In this document: in pieces, positions 31,765-34,259 of the stretch
How positions within the stretch are numbered: position 1 is the first letter of the stretch
Layout: every line of letters begins with the position of its first letter
Origin: Clostridia bacterium
GTDB lineage: Bacteria; Bacillota; Clostridia; Christensenellales; UBA1242
DNA length: 34,259 nt
Direction of reading: 5' to 3'
NCBI GenBank assembly: GCA_900768425.1
Contig: CAAGCR010000001.1
Span: forward strand, 1 to 34,259
Position numbers and translations under genes: made by a program
The notes under the pieces: model-generated
Database searches by the model: none
What the model saw: only the letters and a program-made list of their open reading frames with translations
What the model was told of the DNA's origin: nothing

Positions 31765-33057
31765 ATTTAAGAAACCTTTATAGTTTCTTGTAATCATTTG
31801 TGATTCCAATTGTTTTTGGAATTCAAGAGCGACTGAAACAACAATCATCATACCTGTTGCACTGAATGCACTGGTTAAAATTGTTAAATCGCCACCGACC
31901 AAAGTAAACACTACTGATGGTACAAGAGCAATAAATGCTAAGAAAATTGCACCAAATAATGTAATACGTTTAGATATTTTTGCTATATAGTTTGTTGTAT
32001 CTTTACCAGGTCTTACACCTTCTATAAAGCCACCACCTTGTTGAATGTTTTTGCTTATATCTTCTGGCTTAAATGTTATTTGAGCATAGAAATAAGTAAA
32101 GAACAAAATTAAAAGTGCTGTTAAGACAATATATAGCCAAGTGCCAGAGCCTAAAACTTTATTATAGCCTTCGGCTGCATCTGGCCAGAACATACTAATA
32201 ATCATATATGGCATAGAAAGTAAAGCACTCGCAAAGATGATTGGCATAACGCCAGAACCATTTACTCTAACTGGAATGCAGTTGCTTTGACCATTATATG
32301 TTTTTCTGCCCTTAACTTGTTTTGCATATTGAACTGGTATTTTTCGTTCTGCCCCATCTATGAATATGATAAGAGCAAAAACCACAATAACAGCAACAAA
32401 GAAAATTAATAAGTTCCACAAATATTCAATATTAGTTGAAATACTAGTAATAGCACCTAAAATTGCAGTACCGGCAGATGATAGAATACCAACAAATATC
32501 AATAATGATAAACCATTACCAATACCAGTTTCGGTAATTCTTTCACCTAGCCAAACTGTAAACATTGAACCAGCAACCAAGATGATTACAGTGAATACAG
32601 GAGCAAGCCCTGCCATACTTCCCCAAAGTCTTGTATCAAACAATGTGTTGTTAGAAAGTGAAATTGTAATACCGATTGCTTGTGCAATAGCCATAATTAA
32701 TGCAGCGATACGAGTATAGAAATTAATTTTCTTTCTTCCGTCTTCACCACTTTTTGCAATGTCATCTAGTTTAGGAATGGCAACTTGCAAAAGTTGGATA
32801 ATAATGGAAGCGTTAATGTATGGTGATACACCAAGAGCCAAAATTGACGCATTGGATAATGCGCCACCACTAAGCGTACTTAAAAGTCCTAAAAATCCGT
32901 TTTGGTCAGCTTCTACCGAACTTTGAAAGACATCTTTCATAATTCCAGGAATAGGAAGCCAGCAGCCAACGCGGAATATGAATAAAAGAAGAAGAGTTAT
33001 AAATATTTTGCGTCTAACTTCTTTTATTTTAAAAGCGTCAATTATTGTTTTAAACAT
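31762..33057 (-). CDS. secY: Protein translocase subunit SecY
   Basis: The 431-residue protein is the channel subunit of SecYEG, with ten hydrophobic helices. The plug and helix 2 region (GLLSTLSGGALSNASILALGVSPYINASI) and the segment ERKIPVQYAKQVKG (about 237-250) before the C4-C5 loop are clear. GVRPGKDTTNYI near residue 350 belongs to the last cytosolic loop, which contacts SecA and the ribosome. Its ATG overlaps the rplO stop by one base (TAATG). SecE is encoded at 19201-19524. Confidence 0.97.
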   Translation of the reverse strand: MFKTIIDAFKIKEVRRKIFITLLLLFIFRVGCWLPIPGIMKDVFQSSVEADQNGFLGLLSTLSGGALSNASILALGVSPYINASIIIQLLQVAIPKLDDIAKSGEDGRKKINFYTRIAALIMAIAQAIGITISLSNNTLFDTRLWGSMAGLAPVFTVIILVAGSMFTVWLGERITETGIGNGLSLLIFVGILSSAGTAILGAITSISTNIEYLWNLLIFFVAVIVVFALIIFIDGAERKIPVQYAKQVKGRKTYNGQSNCIPVRVNGSGVMPIIFASALLSMPYMIISMFWPDAAEGYNKVLGSGTWLYIVLTALLILFFTYFYAQITFKPEDISKNIQQGGGFIEGVRPGKDTTNYIAKISKRITLFGAIFLAFIALVPSVVFTLVGGDLTILTSAFSATGMMIVVSVALEFQKQLESQMITRNYKGFLN

Positions 33058-33503
33058 TAAATTACCTCAGTTTTTCCACCGACTTTTTCAATTTTTTCAA
33101 CTGCTGATTTTGTAAATTTAGCAGCTTGAATAGTTAAAGGTTTTGTAAGTTCACCATCGCCTAAAACTTTTAAGCCGTATGGCATCATTTTACCAATAAC
33201 TCTATTTTCGTATAAAAGTTCTTGTGTAATAACAGTGTTAGCATCAAACATTTCCAAATCGCCAACATTAACTGTAGCATATTGTTTTTTGAAGTTATAG
33301 TTGTTAAAACCACGAATTGGAAGTTTACGGATTAGTGGAAGTTGTCCACCTTCAAAACCTGGGCGAACACCGCCACCAGATCTTGCGTTTTGACCTTTAT
33401 GACCTTTACCACTTGTTTTACCAAGTCCTGAGCCAAGTCCTCTACCAACTCTAAAAGATTTACGATTAGAATTTTTTGCTGGAGAAAGAGTTTGTATATC
33501 CAT
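33057..33503 (-). CDS. rplO: 50S ribosomal protein L15
   Basis: The 148-residue L15 shows the Gly/Arg-rich start (KSFRVGRGLGSGLGKTSGKGHKGQ, about 15-38) and the GFEGGQLPLIRKLPIRGF segment (48-65). The C-terminal domain is normal. AGGAGG lies just before the ATG. It lies between rpmD and secY in standard order. Confidence 0.97.
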   Translation of the reverse strand: MDIQTLSPAKNSNRKSFRVGRGLGSGLGKTSGKGHKGQNARSGGGVRPGFEGGQLPLIRKLPIRGFNNYNFKKQYATVNVGDLEMFDANTVITQELLYENRVIGKMMPYGLKVLGDGELTKPLTIQAAKFTKSAVEKIEKVGGKTEVI

Positions 33504-33512
33504 TGTTTCCTC

Positions 33513-33701
33513 CTATATTTCTTCCACTTTAACAAGGTGTCTAACATGGAAAAGTGAACCACGAATAGACGCATTGTCTGGGAATACTTTTGTTTGATTT
33601 AATTTTGTAAAGCCTAAAGCCTCTAAAACTTTGGCTTGTTCTTTATTATAACCTATTTTACTTCTGATATAGGTTACTTTTAGTTGTTTTTGTTCTGCCA
33701 T
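33513..33701 (-). CDS. rpmD: 50S ribosomal protein L30
   Basis: The 62-residue L30 begins MAEQKQLKVTYIRSKIGYNKEQ and has the GF.KLNQTK.FPDNASIRG.L..V.HLV.VEE pattern of the family. AGGAGG lies near the ATG. It lies nine bases before rplO and nine after rpsE. Confidence 0.96.
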   Translation of the reverse strand: MAEQKQLKVTYIRSKIGYNKEQAKVLEALGFTKLNQTKVFPDNASIRGSLFHVRHLVKVEEI

Positions 33702-33710
33702 AAGTTCCTC

Positions 33711-34250
33711 CTATATCTCTTCAACGGCTAAACCACGACGTGCTGCGATTTCTTCTTTAGTACGAAGTGCTTTTAAACCGTTTAAAGTTGCTTTAACAAG
33801 GTTAATTTTGTTTGAAGATCCGTGACGTTTAGTAACGATATCTTTGATTCCTGCAAGTTCAATAATAGAACGAGCAGCACCACCAGCGATAACACCAGTA
33901 CCTTGTTTAGCAGGAATAAGGTGAACAGTTGTTGCACCAAATTTACCAATGATTTCGTGTGGGATTGTTGTGTCGCAAGTTGAGATTTTAACTAAATTCT
34001 TTTTAGCGGCAACAGTTGCTTTGTCAATTGCTGATGGAACTTCTGCTGCTTTACCAGTTCCAATTCCAACATTACCTTTACGGTCACCAACTACAACCAT
34101 TGCAGAGAAACGCATTGTACGACCACCTTTAACAACTTTAGTTACACGTCTAACAGCAACTAAAACTTTGTCAAAACCATCATCTTCACGACGTTTTTCT
34201 TCTCTTTCTCTTCTTGGTCTATCTTTTTTAACTTTTTCTAAATCTGCCAT
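33711..34250 (-). CDS. rpsE: 30S ribosomal protein S5
   Basis: The 179-residue S5 contributes to decoding accuracy and mRNA unwinding at the entry channel. The S5 domain shows RRVTKVVKGGRTMRFSAMVVVGD (34-56) and GNVGIGTGKAAEVP. A charged N-terminal extension (KVKKDRPRREREEKRRED) precedes it. The gene is complete, its ATG lying nine bases from the window end. In the usual order rplR would follow outside the window. Confidence 0.97.
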   Translation of the reverse strand: MADLEKVKKDRPRREREEKRREDDGFDKVLVAVRRVTKVVKGGRTMRFSAMVVVGDRKGNVGIGTGKAAEVPSAIDKATVAAKKNLVKISTCDTTIPHEIIGKFGATTVHLIPAKQGTGVIAGGAARSIIELAGIKDIVTKRHGSSNKINLVKATLNGLKALRTKEEIAARRGLAVEEI

Positions 34251-34259
34251 AACTTACTC

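Overview
The window looks like a piece of a low-GC, Gram-positive-type chromosome, most likely an uncultured Clostridia-like Firmicute. Support comes from the AT-rich composition, strong AGGAGG-type ribosome binding sites, TTGACA/TATAAT promoters, many intrinsic terminators, a C4 zinc lid in adenylate kinase, Cys-type L33/L36/S4, and the order secY-adk-map-KOW-infA-rpmJ-rpsM-rpsK-rpsD-rpoA-rplQ. TGA acts as a stop in this genome: it is the stop that prfB reads through by frameshift. I see no tRNA, rRNA, CRISPR array, transposase or integrase. Almost every gene is on the minus strand, so transcription runs from right to left. The exceptions are a small Cys-rich protein and fructose-bisphosphate aldolase.

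Layout in transcription order (right to left). (1) 34250-26277: the end of the spc operon and the alpha operon (rpsE, rpmD, rplO, secY, adk, map, a KOW protein, infA, rpmJ, rpsM, rpsK, rpsD, rpoA, rplQ). It is interrupted by an unusual hairpin array between secY and adk and by a structured 219-base gap between rpmJ and rpsM. (2) 25735-20259: a surface or secreted island with a BspA-type leucine-rich protein and two tandem paralogous GLUG-repeat proteins, each with its own promoter or terminator. (3) 19775-17271: rpmG-secE-nusG-rplK-rplA, with no rplJ/rplL behind rplA. (4) 16888-14968: a putative zincin overlapping a HAD phosphatase. (5) 14784-11371: prfB (with the programmed +1 frameshift), tsaD and a YitT-family membrane protein, with a four-way-junction-like inverted repeat between the last two. 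(6) 11297-8074: an Ig-like lipoprotein, class II aldolase (+), a second lipoprotein and the small Cys-rich protein (+). (7) 7783-200: hflX, a 1103-residue Ig-repeat surface protein, then a shikimate-kinase-like pseudoenzyme coupled to transketolase.

Functionally the window mixes core translation and secretion (ribosomal proteins, IF1, RF2, MetAP, TsaD, HflX, SecY/SecE, NusG, RNAP alpha), central carbon metabolism (transketolase, aldolase) and cell-surface proteins. The most notable non-gene content is a set of tightly packed hairpin arrays in several intergenic gaps. In one, three different stems carry the same loop. In another, three different stems share the same spacer. The other noteworthy items are matching GTGG...TAAAACCAC leaders before rplK and rplA, a recurring terminator stem, and two genes whose promoters sit so close to the ATG that the mRNAs are probably leaderless. 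All calls are by eye from the sequence; no database search or folding program was run.
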